A stretch of 64,000 bases of DNA, from positions 1,984,001-2,048,000 of the forward strand of contig BCHS01000002.1 of the NCBI GenBank assembly GCA_039545275.1, given 5' to 3'. The position numbers were made by a program, and so were the translations under genes. Positions within the stretch are counted from its first letter, which is position 1, and each line of letters begins with the position of its first letter. This stretch comes from Pseudomicrostroma phylloplanum (taxonomy: Eukaryota; Basidiomycota; Exobasidiomycetes; Microstromatales). Positions 32,999 through 44,353 of this stretch are shown piece by piece. The notes under the pieces were generated by a model. It saw only the letters and a program-made list of their open reading frames with translations. It was not told the origin of the DNA and made no database searches.

Positions 32999-33636
32999 AT
33001 GTCTGACAATGAGCAATTTGGTAGCGGAGGTGGCGGTGGAGCAGATGAGGAGTTGACATTACCGCGAGCTACCGTGCAGAAGCTCATCTCGGGTGAGTGG
33101 TGACGGGAAGGGAGTACGAAGGAGGGAAGCGGTGAGAGGGACGCGAGACTTACACGGCAGCTTCTTTTCGAATGGTAGAGGCTCTACCGGGCGATCTATC
33201 TGCCTCCAGAGAGGTGAAGGAGCTCATTGTCGAAGCATGTACAGGTGAGTAGGCGGATAGGGCAGCGCGAAGCCTCCCGGACGTCCCGGTCCTGATGAAT
33301 CCGCTCTCCTCTCATCCATTTATGTCCTATCCCTCTCCGCTGCTCCTCTTGCCAGAATTCATCCACCTCGTCTCCTCGGAAGCCAACGAAATGTGCGAAA
33401 AGTCCGGCAAGAAGACGATCGGTCCGGACCACTGCATGGAAGCGCTCAAGGAGCTGGGCTTCGAGTCGTATGTTTCGCAAATTGGAGAGGTGTTGGAGGA
33501 TCACAAGGTGGAGATGAAGCAGAGGGAGAAGAAGGCAAGCAAGATGGCTGGAAGTGGACTGAGCGCTGAAGAGCTACAGGCGCAGCAGGAGGCGCTATTT
33601 GCTGCTAGTAGGGCGCGGTACGAGGCTGGAAACTAG
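32999..33636 (+). CDS. NCB2: Negative cofactor 2 beta (Dr1/Ncb2; 3 exons)
   Basis: Exons 32999-33092, 33179-33244 and 33356-33636 join in phase to 146 aa. The histone fold is complete: LTLPRATVQKLIS, LPGDLSASREVKELIVEAC, then EFIHLVSSEANEMCEKSGKK and IGPDHCMEALKELGFESY. The TBP-repression tail rich in Lys and Glu follows (QREKKASKMAGSG), then an EELQAQQEALF helix. NC2-beta pairs with NC2-alpha to clamp TBP on promoter DNA and block TFIIA/TFIIB. A Gly-rich stretch near the N-terminus (GSGGGGGADEE) is extra. Confidence 0.96.
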
Positions 33637-34385
33637 AGGCGAGAAATCTGAGAGGGCGATGAGCATGCAACCGTTAGAGTGGGTCATTAGTCCTCTCGGG
33701 GGGGAGGGGGGGGGGGGCCGGAGAGATCACGGTTGGACGCGGACATCGTGGCAGCAGGAATGCGTTGGCAGCTCTGCTGAAGAAAGTTGTGGCGACAGGC
33801 ACAGAGCAAGTCATCATCGAGCGCAGCGGCTCCGCTTGATGTATGTCAAGACCAAGAGTCAAGACAAAGGGTCAAGACAAAGAGGGATCTTGCGAATCAT
33901 GGCTGGAGCGACACGATCTGTATCTGCAAAGGAGCCGTAGATGAGGTACAATGATGGCAGGCAGCCACGGCCGACACCTTGAGCCCATAGGGCACCCACG
34001 GGCGATATCAGGACCAGTATCATCAGAAACACAATTTCATCCACAATCTCATACCATGCGATCAGGCCGTATCTGTGCTACAAGCGAGAGCATCACCCCC
34101 ACGCAGCTTCATTGTTCGTCGTCGCCTGTTCTGTCACATGCTCTCGTCTGTACATTCCAGGATGGCCCGCTCACGCTCTCGTTCCGTTCCGCGCATTTTT
34201 CCGTGTGTCCGTCCGCCGAGGGCAAATTTTGATTTCTAGACAGGCGCTTCTTCCGAGACGCTCGCGATTGCCATACGCTTGAAACCATCATCTCCACCGG
34301 TAGCGACAACAGACGAGCCTGTCAACGACTCCAGGATCCCTGCTGACTGCTGTACACATACCCCATATCTGCATCTTGGCTCACC
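33637..34385. other. Intergenic with a G-rich tract; no gene seen
   Basis: 3' region of NC2-beta and promoter of DRS1. Contains a G-rich run (33698-33717, two G homopolymers split by one A) with G-quadruplex potential on the plus strand, and a duplicated GTCAAGACAAAG-type motif near 33860-33882. No coding sequence supported. Confidence 0.5.
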
Positions 34386-37205
34386 ATGCCGACAGCGACG
34401 AAGCGTCAGAGCCTCGGCAGCGGCGCCAATGGATCCACCTCATCCCCTTCCGCTTCCAAGGCCGCCTCTTCATCAAAGAGGAAGGCCAACGATGACGACT
34501 TTATCATGACACTCGACTCAGACGACGAAGATGCCACTGTACCCACGTCTGTTGATGCCGCCGGCCCCTCTCACAACGGTCGGGCCGCAAGCGTGGGTCT
34601 GGAGGAGAAGGTCTCTCCCCCTCCTGCTGTCAGCGCCCCAATTGCCAAGCCCAAGGCGCAGCTGGGCAAGCGAGAGAAGATCATCGACGGCAAAGGCAAA
34701 GGCAAGGCTCCCTCTGCCTTTGATCCATCTGCAGCTGGAGACGAGCTGGCTCTCGATAAAGCCTTCTCATTCGACGTCGAGGAAGAGGAGGGCGGACATA
34801 ATGGCTGGAACTTCAATGTCAAGCAGGGCGGCGTGGAGGACGGCAGGATCACAGTAGACGACATCATCGAGAGGAAGCGGAGAGACAGGGGAGACGAAGG
34901 GCTCCGATTCTCTGATGACGAAGACGAGGAAGACGCAGCAGAGCCAGAGTGGACGGGCTTTGGCGAGGAGGACGAGGCAGACGGGTCAGTCGAAGAAGAG
35001 TTCGGAGTGACAGATAACGAAGACGAAGACGAGGACATCGACGAGTTCGGTGGAGCCGTCAAGCCGGAGTCTGAGTCCGAAGAAGAGGACAGTGAAGATG
35101 AAGAAGACGACGAGGACGAAGAGTCAGATGACGAAGAGGAAGCAGAGTCTGCTTACGACTCTGGCTCGGACGCGGAGTCTGACGAAGAGACGGCAGTGGA
35201 CAAAGCACGAAAGGCAGCCTACTTTGCCTCTGAGAGCGACCTGCAGGCTAACGGCAAGTCCAAGAAGGAGGGAGAGGAAGACGAGGCCACTTCGTCCTTC
35301 CAGTCTTTCGCCCTGGCGCGGCCTCTCCTCCGTGCTCTGGCGGATCTGTCCTTTGCCACGCCTACGCCTATTCAATCGCGTACCATCCCGATCGCTCTGG
35401 CAGGCAAGGACATTGTAGCTGGAGCCGTCACTGGATCTGGAAAGACTGCCGCCTTTATGCTTCCCATTCTCGAGAGGTTGGCTCACCGACCACGAGGTCC
35501 GTCAGAAGCCAAGACACGCGTCGTCGTCCTGACACCAACTCGAGAACTGGCAGTACAGTGTTGGAATGTGGGCAAAGCGCTGGGCAAGTACACGGACGTG
35601 CGCTTCTGTCTCTGTGTTGGTGGTCTGTCCCTCAAGTCGCAAGAACAGGAGCTCAAGCTGCGTCCGGAGGTCGTCATTGCCACGCCTGGTCGTCTGATCG
35701 ATCATATCCGCAACTCTGCCTCCTTCGGTATCGAGGACATCGAGATCCTCGTCATGGACGAAGCCGATCGAATGCTAGAGGAAGGATTCGCTGCTGAGCT
35801 CAACGAGATCATCCAGTCTACACCTAGGGGACGTCAGACGATGCTGTTCTCCGCTACCATGACAGATGACGTCGACGAGCTGGTCAGGCTCAGTCTCAAG
35901 CGACCAGTGCGACTCTTCGTCGACCCAAAGAGGACCACTGCTACCAAGCTCATTCAGGAGTTTGTGAGGGTACGAGGTGCTACCGGAGGAGGAACCGATG
36001 GCGAGGTGGTGAGACAGCCCAACTCTAAACGTACAGAGGACGAAGCTCGTCCAGCGCTCCTCCTATCTCTCTGCTTGCGCACCTTCCGCCATCAAGTGAT
36101 CGTCTTTCTTCGTTCGAAGAAGCTAGCTCACCAGCTCAAAGTCCTCTTTGGTCTGATGGGCCTCTCGGCGGGTGAGCTGCACGGAGACCTCTCGCAGGAG
36201 CAGCGTCTGCACGCTCTCCAGTCCTTCAAGGATGGGCGAGTGGACTTCCTCCTGGCTACAGACCTCGCCTCGCGTGGTTTGGACATCAAGGGCGTCCAGA
36301 CGGTCATCAACTACGACATGCCTGCCCAATTCGAAATCTACATCCACCGAGTGGGTCGAACGGCTCGTGCGGGCAACAATGGTCGAGCAGTCACGCTGGT
36401 GGGTGAGCAGGACCGTCGTCTGCTCAAGACGGTCCTGAAGAGCTCTCCCGCCGAGCAGATCAAGCATCGCCTCATCCCCGTCGAGATAGTGGCAAGTGTA
36501 CGAGACAGGATCGAGTCTCTCAAGGGCGACGTAGAGGAGGTGATGCGCGAAGAGAAGGAAGAAAAGGCGCTCCGCCAGGCCGAGATGGAGCTCAAAAAGG
36601 GCACCAATATGATCGAGCACCGCGACGAGATCATGAGCAGGCCAAAGCGCACCTGGTTCCAGACTGAAAAGGACAAGGAGGCAAACAAGAGCCTCTCTGC
36701 CTCCGAGTACAGGAATAAAGTCGNCCCCGCCTCGGCATCGCAGAAGCGCAAGGAGGACCGACAAGCCTCCTCCTCTTCTGCAGCAGCAAAGCACGATCGC
36801 TTCTCTGGTCTGTCTCGTAAGCAGAAGCGCACAAAGATGGCAAAGGAGGAGCTCGCGGCAGAGGAAAAGGGCAGCGGGATGGGCCGCGGAGCCATCGAAG
36901 CTGGCATCCGCAGCGCAAAGAAGGCCGCTAGACCCAAGGAGCTGGGCGTGCCCGAGCCCCGCAAGGGCACGAAGGTGGCAAAGGAGGGAGCGGGAAGCAA
37001 GAAGAAGAGGAGTAGCAGTGCTGCGCTCAAGGTGGGCAAGAAGGGCGGAGGGTTCAGTCGAGATTTCAGCGAGAGGGGAGAGGGCGGGGGCGCTGGTAAG
37101 AGGTCGAGCGGTGGTAGTGGTGGCGCTAGTAGAGGTGGTGCATCTGGGGGCAAATCGAGGGGCTCGCCGGTCAAGAGGGGCGGCAAAGGTGGTGTAAGGA
37201 GGTAG
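34386..37205 (+). CDS. DRS1: DEAD-box RNA helicase Drs1 (DDX27), ribosome biogenesis
   Basis: Single-exon 939-aa protein with an ambiguous base at 36724. The first 300 residues are disordered, ending in a very acidic Glu/Asp stretch. The helicase core follows in order: Q-motif region (TPTPIQSRTIPIAL), Walker A GSGKT near 353, PTRELA, TPGRLIDH, DEAD near 457, SATMTDDV, then ATDLASRGLDIKGV and HRVGRTARAG. The tail is Lys/Arg/Gly-rich with nucleolar localisation character. By family it works in the nucleolus on 27S pre-rRNA to build the 60S subunit. A long antisense frame exists but is a shadow. Confidence 0.96.
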   Translation: MPTATKRQSLGSGANGSTSSPSASKAASSSKRKANDDDFIMTLDSDDEDATVPTSVDAAGPSHNGRAASVGLEEKVSPPPAVSAPIAKPKAQLGKREKIIDGKGKGKAPSAFDPSAAGDELALDKAFSFDVEEEEGGHNGWNFNVKQGGVEDGRITVDDIIERKRRDRGDEGLRFSDDEDEEDAAEPEWTGFGEEDEADGSVEEEFGVTDNEDEDEDIDEFGGAVKPESESEEEDSEDEEDDEDEESDDEEEAESAYDSGSDAESDEETAVDKARKAAYFASESDLQANGKSKKEGEEDEATSSFQSFALARPLLRALADLSFATPTPIQSRTIPIALAGKDIVAGAVTGSGKTAAFMLPILERLAHRPRGPSEAKTRVVVLTPTRELAVQCWNVGKALGKYTDVRFCLCVGGLSLKSQEQELKLRPEVVIATPGRLIDHIRNSASFGIEDIEILVMDEADRMLEEGFAAELNEIIQSTPRGRQTMLFSATMTDDVDELVRLSLKRPVRLFVDPKRTTATKLIQEFVRVRGATGGGTDGEVVRQPNSKRTEDEARPALLLSLCLRTFRHQVIVFLRSKKLAHQLKVLFGLMGLSAGELHGDLSQEQRLHALQSFKDGRVDFLLATDLASRGLDIKGVQTVINYDMPAQFEIYIHRVGRTARAGNNGRAVTLVGEQDRRLLKTVLKSSPAEQIKHRLIPVEIVASVRDRIESLKGDVEEVMREEKEEKALRQAEMELKKGTNMIEHRDEIMSRPKRTWFQTEKDKEANKSLSASEYRNKVXPASASQKRKEDRQASSSSAAAKHDRFSGLSRKQKRTKMAKEELAAEEKGSGMGRGAIEAGIRSAKKAARPKELGVPEPRKGTKVAKEGAGSKKKRSSSAALKVGKKGGGFSRDFSERGEGGGAGKRSSGGSGGASRGGASGGKSRGSPVKRGGKGGVRR

Positions 37206-37609
37206 ACTTTCCTGCGCTTTCTTCACTTCGGTTCAATATCAGACAATTACCCTGCGTCCACCGAACCAAAGTGTGAATGAAGAAGATGTTGTCATTGCCA
37301 GAAAGGAAACGCTCGACGACAGAATGATGTAGGCTGTCAGATGGTGGATGTGGGTTGGTGACGTCGAATTGCTTGCCTATTTGTTGCGGAGTCCGTGCTG
37401 TAAGCGATTCGTAGAGGTATCTCGGGTGGGGAAGATGGTAGAGCGAACGACGGCTGAGTCGCTTGGCTTCTCCGGATGGATGTATTGTAGTCTTGCTGTT
37501 GCTTTGCTGCCGGTCAATTTCATTAGTCGTCAAGTCGCCTCCGAAGCGATCGTTACGTGGGTGTCTGAGGATTGCTTTGGTACGTCGCGATCATCAGTCG
37601 CGAGTCTCC
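37206..37609. other. Short convergent intergenic region, no gene seen
   Basis: Lies between the stop codons of DRS1 and the RING/RRM gene. No open frame with a recognisable domain and no repeat. Confidence 0.5.
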
Positions 37610-40600
37610 TCAATGGCCATCGCTGGCGCCGACGCCGGCATGGTTGTCAACCTCGTGCCAGTGCCTGTTGTCGCCATGTCCTAAAATGCCTTGAGACCTG
37701 TCCTTGAGTCCATTGCCGGAGTGAAGGATCTTCTGAATGTGCTCTTCAGCGAATAGCCAGCGGTCCGCATGTACCGCTCCGACAGCTGTTTTGTTCATCA
37801 TCGCCGGGGTGAACGCTGGAGTCGAGCCTACCATACCATTTCCGATGTGGCCAAAAGCGAAAGGGGGCGCTACGTACTCCTCGGAAGGTCCAAGTGTGGC
37901 GTATGGTGGGAAGGGAAAGCCAGCTGTGCCGTTGTGCGAGTGATAGGCGACAATTCCACAGTCCGTTCCTTGATCTCGATATTGGTGAGATGATACGGCA
38001 GTCGAGTCTGGAATGTCAGGATTGGTGCCTTCCCGCATCGCCGCCGCCTTCTCAGGCATTGCGTGGCTCTTGATAGCCGAACCTGCCTCTGTGTTGACGC
38101 GGATGTTGGGGATCTGTCGTACGTGCTGGCATCGATTGCGAGCAGAAGAGACAGTTGGTCCCGAGCCTGTCAGCTATCCTGATCATGCTACCGGCCTTTT
38201 CATCCTCACTCACCTCGACAATGCGATCTTTTTGAACCCTGGTAAAGGTCCTGTTGTTGACGCTTGCTTGGATCAGGCGGTGCAGAGCAAAGAACAACCC
38301 GTCGACACGACTGTTGAGCCACTGCGTTCCTTTCTTGAGGACACCGAGTGCCTTCTCAGCGAGAAGATCGCGCTGATCTGGTGACAGATCATCTGGTACA
38401 AGCTGGATAAGGGAGATGATATACTCGATTGGCTTCAAAGGTGACTTCAGCTGAGGGCCGCCGCTCCTGAGTAACTGAATGAGTTGCTCCAGTTGCCACT
38501 TGGTGAAGTAGGTGAGAAGACGGGTGGGTGTGCCTGGTGGGAAATGCTCTACGGCTGGAAAGACTTCTCCGATGACCTCTTCATAGTTGGACAGCAGAAG
38601 CGATACAGGTCTTCCACAAAGCTTGGTGTTGTTTCGGCGTCGGATCAGCTTTTTGGCAGACCCTTCGTCCTTCAGCTCAATGAAGGCACAGTTGGCAGTC
38701 TTTCCTGTCTTGACATCGATGGGGACGTGCACTGGCTGGGCTACGTCTGCTGGGTCGGGCAGCAATTCGTAAGGATCAGGGATCCACTTGACGATGTCCT
38801 GGTAAGAGGTCTTCCAGGGAATGTTATCGACTCTGACTACGGCAATGAGGTAGCTTTCGGCTGGCAAGGGCTCGACCTCGATGTGATCGTCAGAGACTGG
38901 AGTTTGGGTGCCCGCTGCTTTGTTAGGAGACGGTAGCTGATTCCTGGCCTCTTGTCGCCCTTCGCTTGCAATTTGTCGGTTGGCATCAGCGTTGGTCTCC
39001 TTAGCGCTACGGTCTACGTGATTGCCTCCAGTACAGATTCTTGGACGTCGTCGCGAGCGTTGGGGACCGTAGAATGAAGCGTCCTCGCTGAAGGTGATAG
39101 ACAAGTCGGCAGTATTGGAGGTCCTGTCGGAGCTTGTGTGCTGAGGTGTGCTCGTACATTCGGGCTGTAGGATCGGAAAGGGTTGATCAGCACGAACTGA
39201 TGGTCAGCAGACTCATTCGGGCAGGGCTAGACTCACCTTTTCCGATGGGAGTGGAACAACGGGCTGACGAGCCAGAGCAGCAGCCACTACGTCGTCATTG
39301 GTACCACGAATGGGACGATCGATACCAAGCAAGGCTTCAGCTACACCAGGAAATCGTCCTGTCAGGTCGGCCCTGCTGGACGCAGTAAGGGCATGCGTAG
39401 GTACAGGCGCCGGATAGAGACTAGGATCAGTGTAGGCTGTCCGCCTGGCAGATTGCTCAGCATCACCTCCCCGCGACCAAGCCGCGGCTTGGGCAGCTTC
39501 GGCCGCCGGTAGAGACAGAGTCAAGCCGGTGACCACCCCTTGACAGGCAGCACATACGTGTCGACGAGGAGGCGTCGTCGAGACCTGATTGACGCCCGAG
39601 CAGCAGCAAGCGGAGCAAGCTCGATGATTACAGGGCAGAAGAATGGCCCAGCGGAGAACCAGTGCTCCGCAAAGCTCACATGAAATCTTCCTTAGATCTC
39701 GTCCAGTTGCACCACTGGGAGAGGTGCGGTGGTATTGCAGGGCAGCAGCTACTGCTCGCGGGTCGGCTTCATCGAGCGTGATTTGCTGGTCCTTTGTCTG
39801 ATGTCTAGAGCGAGCCTCTTGCTGACCATACTGGTCGAAGTATTCTCCATGCAGCAGGCCAGCGTGACTTTCAGGAAAGGGGGAGAACACGCCCTGGCAA
39901 TCAGGAACTGCGGAGAGCGCTGGGCTTGAGACTAGTCGGAGAGATGCCGGTGCGGTGTATGTACCAAGGACAGCGGTGACTGCTCGTCGACGAGATCGTG
40001 CGACGTAATCGACATGGCTGTCAGGCCGATTGCTGTTGGAGGGTTGGCGAGAATGGCCAATCTGACTGCTTTTGCATGGTGAGTGGTTTCCGACCCTTGC
40101 AGATTCGACGCCGTGTGACCCGAAGATGTCCTCGTCTCTTACAGCTGCCGTGTTCGCTCGGGAAGGCTGACCCAGAGGAACATCAGCGGCAGTCTTAGTC
40201 ATTGTCAACGCGGTGGTCTTGGAACGTTGGGAAGCACCTTGCCTCATAGCAGAGGGAAGATGTCCAGTACTGTTGACCTTGGAGACGTGAGGGTGAGAAG
40301 TGGTAACAAGCTGCGCGCTGTTGGCTGCAAATCCTCCGGAGTCTGTTCGAGCATGGAGGCCTCTTGCCTGCTCAGGGGTCCCATGCTCTGCGTCACCAGA
40401 GATTTCGAAGCTGTCTGTAGATCTGTCGCTGCCATGCTCTTCGGCCACACTTCGGGGCTCCGCTACTCTGCGAGTTCGGTCAAGTACGTTGAAAGCTTCA
40501 GGTCGTGCTGCGTTGTTCCTCATCCCATTAGAGGTCTCGCTCATATCACTTGTATAGTGAAAGATCGCTGATCGCAAGTTGACATCGAGCAGCCATTCCG

Positions 40601-41351
40601 GATGATAGTTGGTAGAGGCGAGATAGTCTGACTCTGCATGACATGAGGATGCGTACGAGCTGGCTTGAGTGCCATAGCCAGACTTGGGCGGAGAGCTGAG
40701 TTGCGAGGGACTTTGCCATGGGTGGGCTGAGAAGGTGGTCGCCCTCAGCCTTTTTGTGACATCATTCGTGTCCACCTGGTCTCGTCCTTGGCGGTAGTCA
40801 TACCTGACCGGCTCGGTGGTCTGCGCAAAATTCGAGCGGGTAGGACTTTGGTCGCTGACAAGTGAGAGGCCAAGGCGAGAAGAGCGCCGGTGAACAGCAG
40901 CGGTCAGGCCTAAAAGGCGGGGGCGTGGCGAAAGCGGGAATGTCAGAGTGAATCGTCAGCGTCGGCGACAGAGAGATGTAGCGCACCATGGGCCAGATCT
41001 GCAGCACGTTCTCTCATTCGCTCTGTACATACCTTGTCTGTCCGTTGAGGTGTAAGTGTCTCGGTCAGCAGCACAGAAATTACCTTGAGGCGATCCTTCG
41101 GCTTTGGCTCGAGGGTAGTAAGCGCTCTGGAGCAACTGTGCCTCTGACTTTGATCGATGCCTGGCGGCGATGACGGGATCTGACCCTGGATCCAAGACGG
41201 CTGTAGCAAAGCCAGGTGAAGTGAGCTGTTCTGTATCGGCGACTGCATTGGTTGGTGTTCTTGGCGGACTTGGGCTGGGAGTCGATGGCGAGTAGTCAGA
41301 AGGCAGCAATTGCCAACTAGCTGTGCCAGACCCCGCAGTGGTGGGGGCCAT
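37610..41351 (-). CDS. Large RING-like zinc finger plus RRM protein (4 exons)
   Basis: Exons 41033-41351, 39237-40909, 38214-39164 and 37610-38113 join in phase to 1148 aa. The first splice (GTATGT to CTTTTAG) has an alternative donor GTAATT that would drop 17 residues. Residues 1-490 are Ser/Thr/Arg-rich and disordered. A C4-type or RING-like finger lies near 510-560 (CELCG, LPCNHRACSACC, CAAC). An RRM lies near 770-850, with RNP2 VVRVDNIPW and RNP1-like NCAFIELK, followed by a helical extension (WQLEQLIQLLRSGG). The C-terminal exon is Gly/Pro/His-rich. Combined zinc finger and RNA binding recalls Not4, but the domain order and spacing differ. I cannot name an orthologue; an RNA-linked E3 ligase or mRNA regulator is inferred. 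Confidence 0.75.
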
Positions 41352-42558
41352 AGTCGGCGACTCGTGCCTGGGCCAAGGACTGCTCTGGGGGCGAATGCAG
41401 AAGTACTGAGGGTATAGAGGTCAGGACGATGACAAGAAGGCGTGAAACAGATGGAGGGGATCTGCGAAAGTGAGTGGTGGTGGCGCTGTGTGTGTGTATG
41501 CTGTGAGAGGGAGGTGGGGATAGCTGTGGGGATGCGTAGGAGGGGAGTGACTTGAAGGGAGGGCAGGGGGCGCGATGGTGATGGCTGGAATGGTAAGAGA
41601 GGATGGGGAGAGAGAACGTGAGGATGAAGGCGAGGGCGAGAGTGATCAGAAGAAGAGGCCCCCAGTCAGACGGCGGACGAGGCATGAGGCGATGCAGGCA
41701 GCTGCATCACCTACCATCGATCGAAGGGGAGGGACAGTCGTCCGCATGGCAATGGCACTTCCCGCCTCGGCAAGGCAGGGCCAGTCTCCTTGTTCTTCAC
41801 TGCACGATGTCCGGAGCACTACCATCTCTCGGGTCGTTCCGGCTAGCTTGATTGCGTATATCGAGTCATCGAGTACTAATAAGCTCGCATGAGTCTAGAT
41901 CGCCTCACTTTGACAAGTTGCGGCCCTCCGGCGGTGCGTAGGGCGAAGCAGCTGCTTGTGATCAAAGGGTCAGGCGTGCTGCAGTGTAGCTTGCTCCGTC
42001 ATAGAGGGATTGCATTGCTGCCGGTGCTTGCTGCCTTGACGGTGAGATCTGCCTGTCATCGTGCTCATCTCTCCGTCCTCCAGAACTGTGATTGGCGTTG
42101 TCGCTCCCTCCCTTCTGATTAGAATTGGATGGACGCCGATGCATCTGGGCGGGCGGGGCCACGCGGGAAGCCACTTCCGGCGGAGCGGAGGTGACTTGCA
42201 AATCAACACCTCGGCTAAAGGAGAACAACAGACAGGCAGTCCGAGGCAAATCACCTTTTCCCCCTAGTCATACCGAGGAGCCCTGACACCTCGACTTCGC
42301 CAGCCAGCCAGACTACAAGAGGGCTACAAGAGACCATCCACTCCCACCTTCCTCCCTCTGCTTCACTACCATCTTCCACCACCCTCAAATTACTACCACC
42401 CACCGCTTTACCCCCTACCACCACCACCACCACCACCAGCCCGCCCTTGCCCTTTCTTATTGCCTGCTCTCCACGCTGCCCAGCTCAGGAAGCTTGCGCT
42501 ACTCACCACACCTTCCCTCTCGTCTCAGCACTCAGCGTCGTACCCCTCCTCCGCCAAG
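41352..42558. other. Divergent intergenic region with simple repeats; no gene seen
   Basis: 1.2 kb between the starts of the RING/RRM gene and the elongase. It holds a GT run near 41489-41498, GAGA-rich sequence at 41590-41640 and a CCA run at 42418-42439 in what is probably the elongase leader. No supported coding region. Confidence 0.55.
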
Positions 42559-43599
42559 ATGTCGCCTACACCAGTCTACGATACCCTCGCCGCCATCTGG
42601 CACACTGTCACACCCGCCTCCCTCCACCCCGGCCCTAACTCGCCCTACCTGACATGGCAGGAAGGAGTCACTCCGCTTTCCACCTTTCCCATCGTGGCCC
42701 TCTCTACTGCCGCTTACCTGGCTACGGTTCTCGGCGGCCGTGAGCTGATGAATCGATTCAAGATCCCGCCCATGCAAGTCAAGGAGGCCTTTGTAGTCCA
42801 CAATATCTTCCTCAGCTTCGGTAGTCTCTGTCTCTTGCTATGCATGCTCGAGGAGATCCTACCCATCTGGTACCAGCACGGCTTCTTCTATGCCGTCTGC
42901 CACGCCAAGTCCTTCACTCCTCGACTGGAAGCCCTGTACATCCTCAACTACTACACAAAGTACCTCGAGTGGGTAGACACCCTCTTCCTGGTCATCAAGA
43001 AGAAGCCACTCGCCTTCCTACACGTCTACCACCACGCCGCCACTGCACTCCTCTGCTACTCTCAGCTTCTGGGACGTACCAGTACCTCTTGGTTGGTCAT
43101 CACCCTCAACCTCTTTGTACACGTGGTCATGTACGCCTACTATGCCCTCACCTCGCTCAAGATCCGATGCCCTTGGAAAAAGGCAGTGACCACTCTGCAG
43201 ATCACCCAATTCATCATCGACCTCGGCGTAGTCTACTTTGCCTCATACACCCACTGGGTAGAGAAGTACGCCGTGCCCCTTCTGCCGGTCATGGGAGCCT
43301 GTGCGGCCGAAAAGGAGCACGCCGTCGTCTCGGGCGTGGCCATCCTCTCCTCGTACCTCGTCCTGTTCGTCATCTTCTACAAGAAGACCTACAGTAAGAG
43401 CTCCGCCAGCACCCGCTCAGGCAGGTCCGGTCCAAGGTCGCCCATCCGCGAGAAGGACGCTTCGGAAGTTCTGAGCAACACTGGCACCCGAGTGGTCAAG
43501 GCTGCTGCCGCCGCCAGCGGTAATGGACTGCTCACGGTGCAGGGAGACCTCAAGGAGCGACCTACCACGCCTCAGCTCGAGTCGGGCCACAAGGAGTAG
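42559..43599 (+). CDS. ELO-family very-long-chain fatty acid elongase
   Basis: Single-exon 346-aa membrane protein. The start at 42559 sits in a good context (GCCAAGATG); an in-frame ATG 99 bases upstream is less likely. The catalytic histidine box HVYHH is at 155-159. KYLEWVDTLFLVIKKK, NLFVHVVMYAYYAL and QITQFIIDLGVV match ELO family helices. About seven hydrophobic segments are visible. The Ser/Arg-rich cytosolic tail after FYKKTYSKSS is long and ends with GHKE, without a clear dilysine signal. It condenses malonyl-CoA with acyl-CoA in the ER to make C20-C26 acids for ceramide. Resembles yeast Elo2/Elo3 more than Elo1 by overall motif, an inference. Confidence 0.94.
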   Translation: MSPTPVYDTLAAIWHTVTPASLHPGPNSPYLTWQEGVTPLSTFPIVALSTAAYLATVLGGRELMNRFKIPPMQVKEAFVVHNIFLSFGSLCLLLCMLEEILPIWYQHGFFYAVCHAKSFTPRLEALYILNYYTKYLEWVDTLFLVIKKKPLAFLHVYHHAATALLCYSQLLGRTSTSWLVITLNLFVHVVMYAYYALTSLKIRCPWKKAVTTLQITQFIIDLGVVYFASYTHWVEKYAVPLLPVMGACAAEKEHAVVSGVAILSSYLVLFVIFYKKTYSKSSASTRSGRSGPRSPIREKDASEVLSNTGTRVVKAAAAASGNGLLTVQGDLKERPTTPQLESGHKE

Positions 43600-44353
43600 A
43601 GTGGAGCTGACCAAGTGGACTCGAGACAAGAGCATCTCTGCGGGTACCTTGAGCGTCTAGCCTTGCTTCAACTTCTAGCATCACACTATCCTCCTCCCCG
43701 AACACGAAGAGCCTCAAGTCTCCGCCTCCTTCTTTCCCTTAACATATCCGGACTTCGACAACGGCGCGACGTTGGATCAGCATCTCTACCGAATTCCCCC
43801 TCCCCCTGTTCGCCTTCGCCTTCGCCTCCTTCTCTGAATCCTTCCTCTCTCTACTTCGCTCTTGGTCTTTCTTCATACCTTCACTCGTCTCAGCTCTACG
43901 ATAGACCCATGAACCACCAGACTACCTTGTCTCTTGTCTCCTTTGCAAAACTCTCCACAGAAGCGCTTTACACCTCACCTCACCTCGTCAAAAGGACCCC
44001 CGATTTCCCGCTTCATCGCCTCCCCTCATTCCCAGACTCCGGCAATCCAGAGAATCGTCAATCAGAGAATTGTCAATCGTCAAATGTCAATGTCAATGTC
44101 CATCCAGATCCAGCTTGTACTCCTCACTGTGCGCTGTGCGCCTTGCGCTCTGAGCCTGAGTAGGTGCGGTCATGAGCACCACTGTCGCCTCTTGGCAGAG
44201 GGGGCTGGGGCTTCGCATCCGGTCTGTTCTGTTGCATCATACTCTGCTATGGTGTGGTCGTATATCGGTTGGTATTGTACTTCCTCTCTCTCTCCCCCTC
44301 TCCCCTCTATCTCTCTCCTCTTGTACACTTTTCTCTCCCCTTTCTTGTCTCGT
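43600..44353. other. Elongase 3' region, CT-rich; no gene seen
   Basis: Pyrimidine-rich sequence with CTCT runs (44280-44350). Plus-strand open frames of up to 182 codons are low-complexity and not called. Confidence 0.5.

Noticed and set aside
36123..37226. 367-codon and 282-codon minus-strand frames opposite DRS1
   Set aside because: Antisense shadows of a clear helicase gene with biased codons.
41034..41083. GTAATT donor for the first intron of the RING/RRM gene
   Set aside because: It would also stay in phase, but the GTATGT donor at 41032 is stronger and gives an intron length closer to its neighbours; kept as an alternative only.
43615..44163. 182-codon plus-strand frame after the elongase
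   Set aside because: Pyrimidine-rich UTR-like sequence with no recognisable motif.
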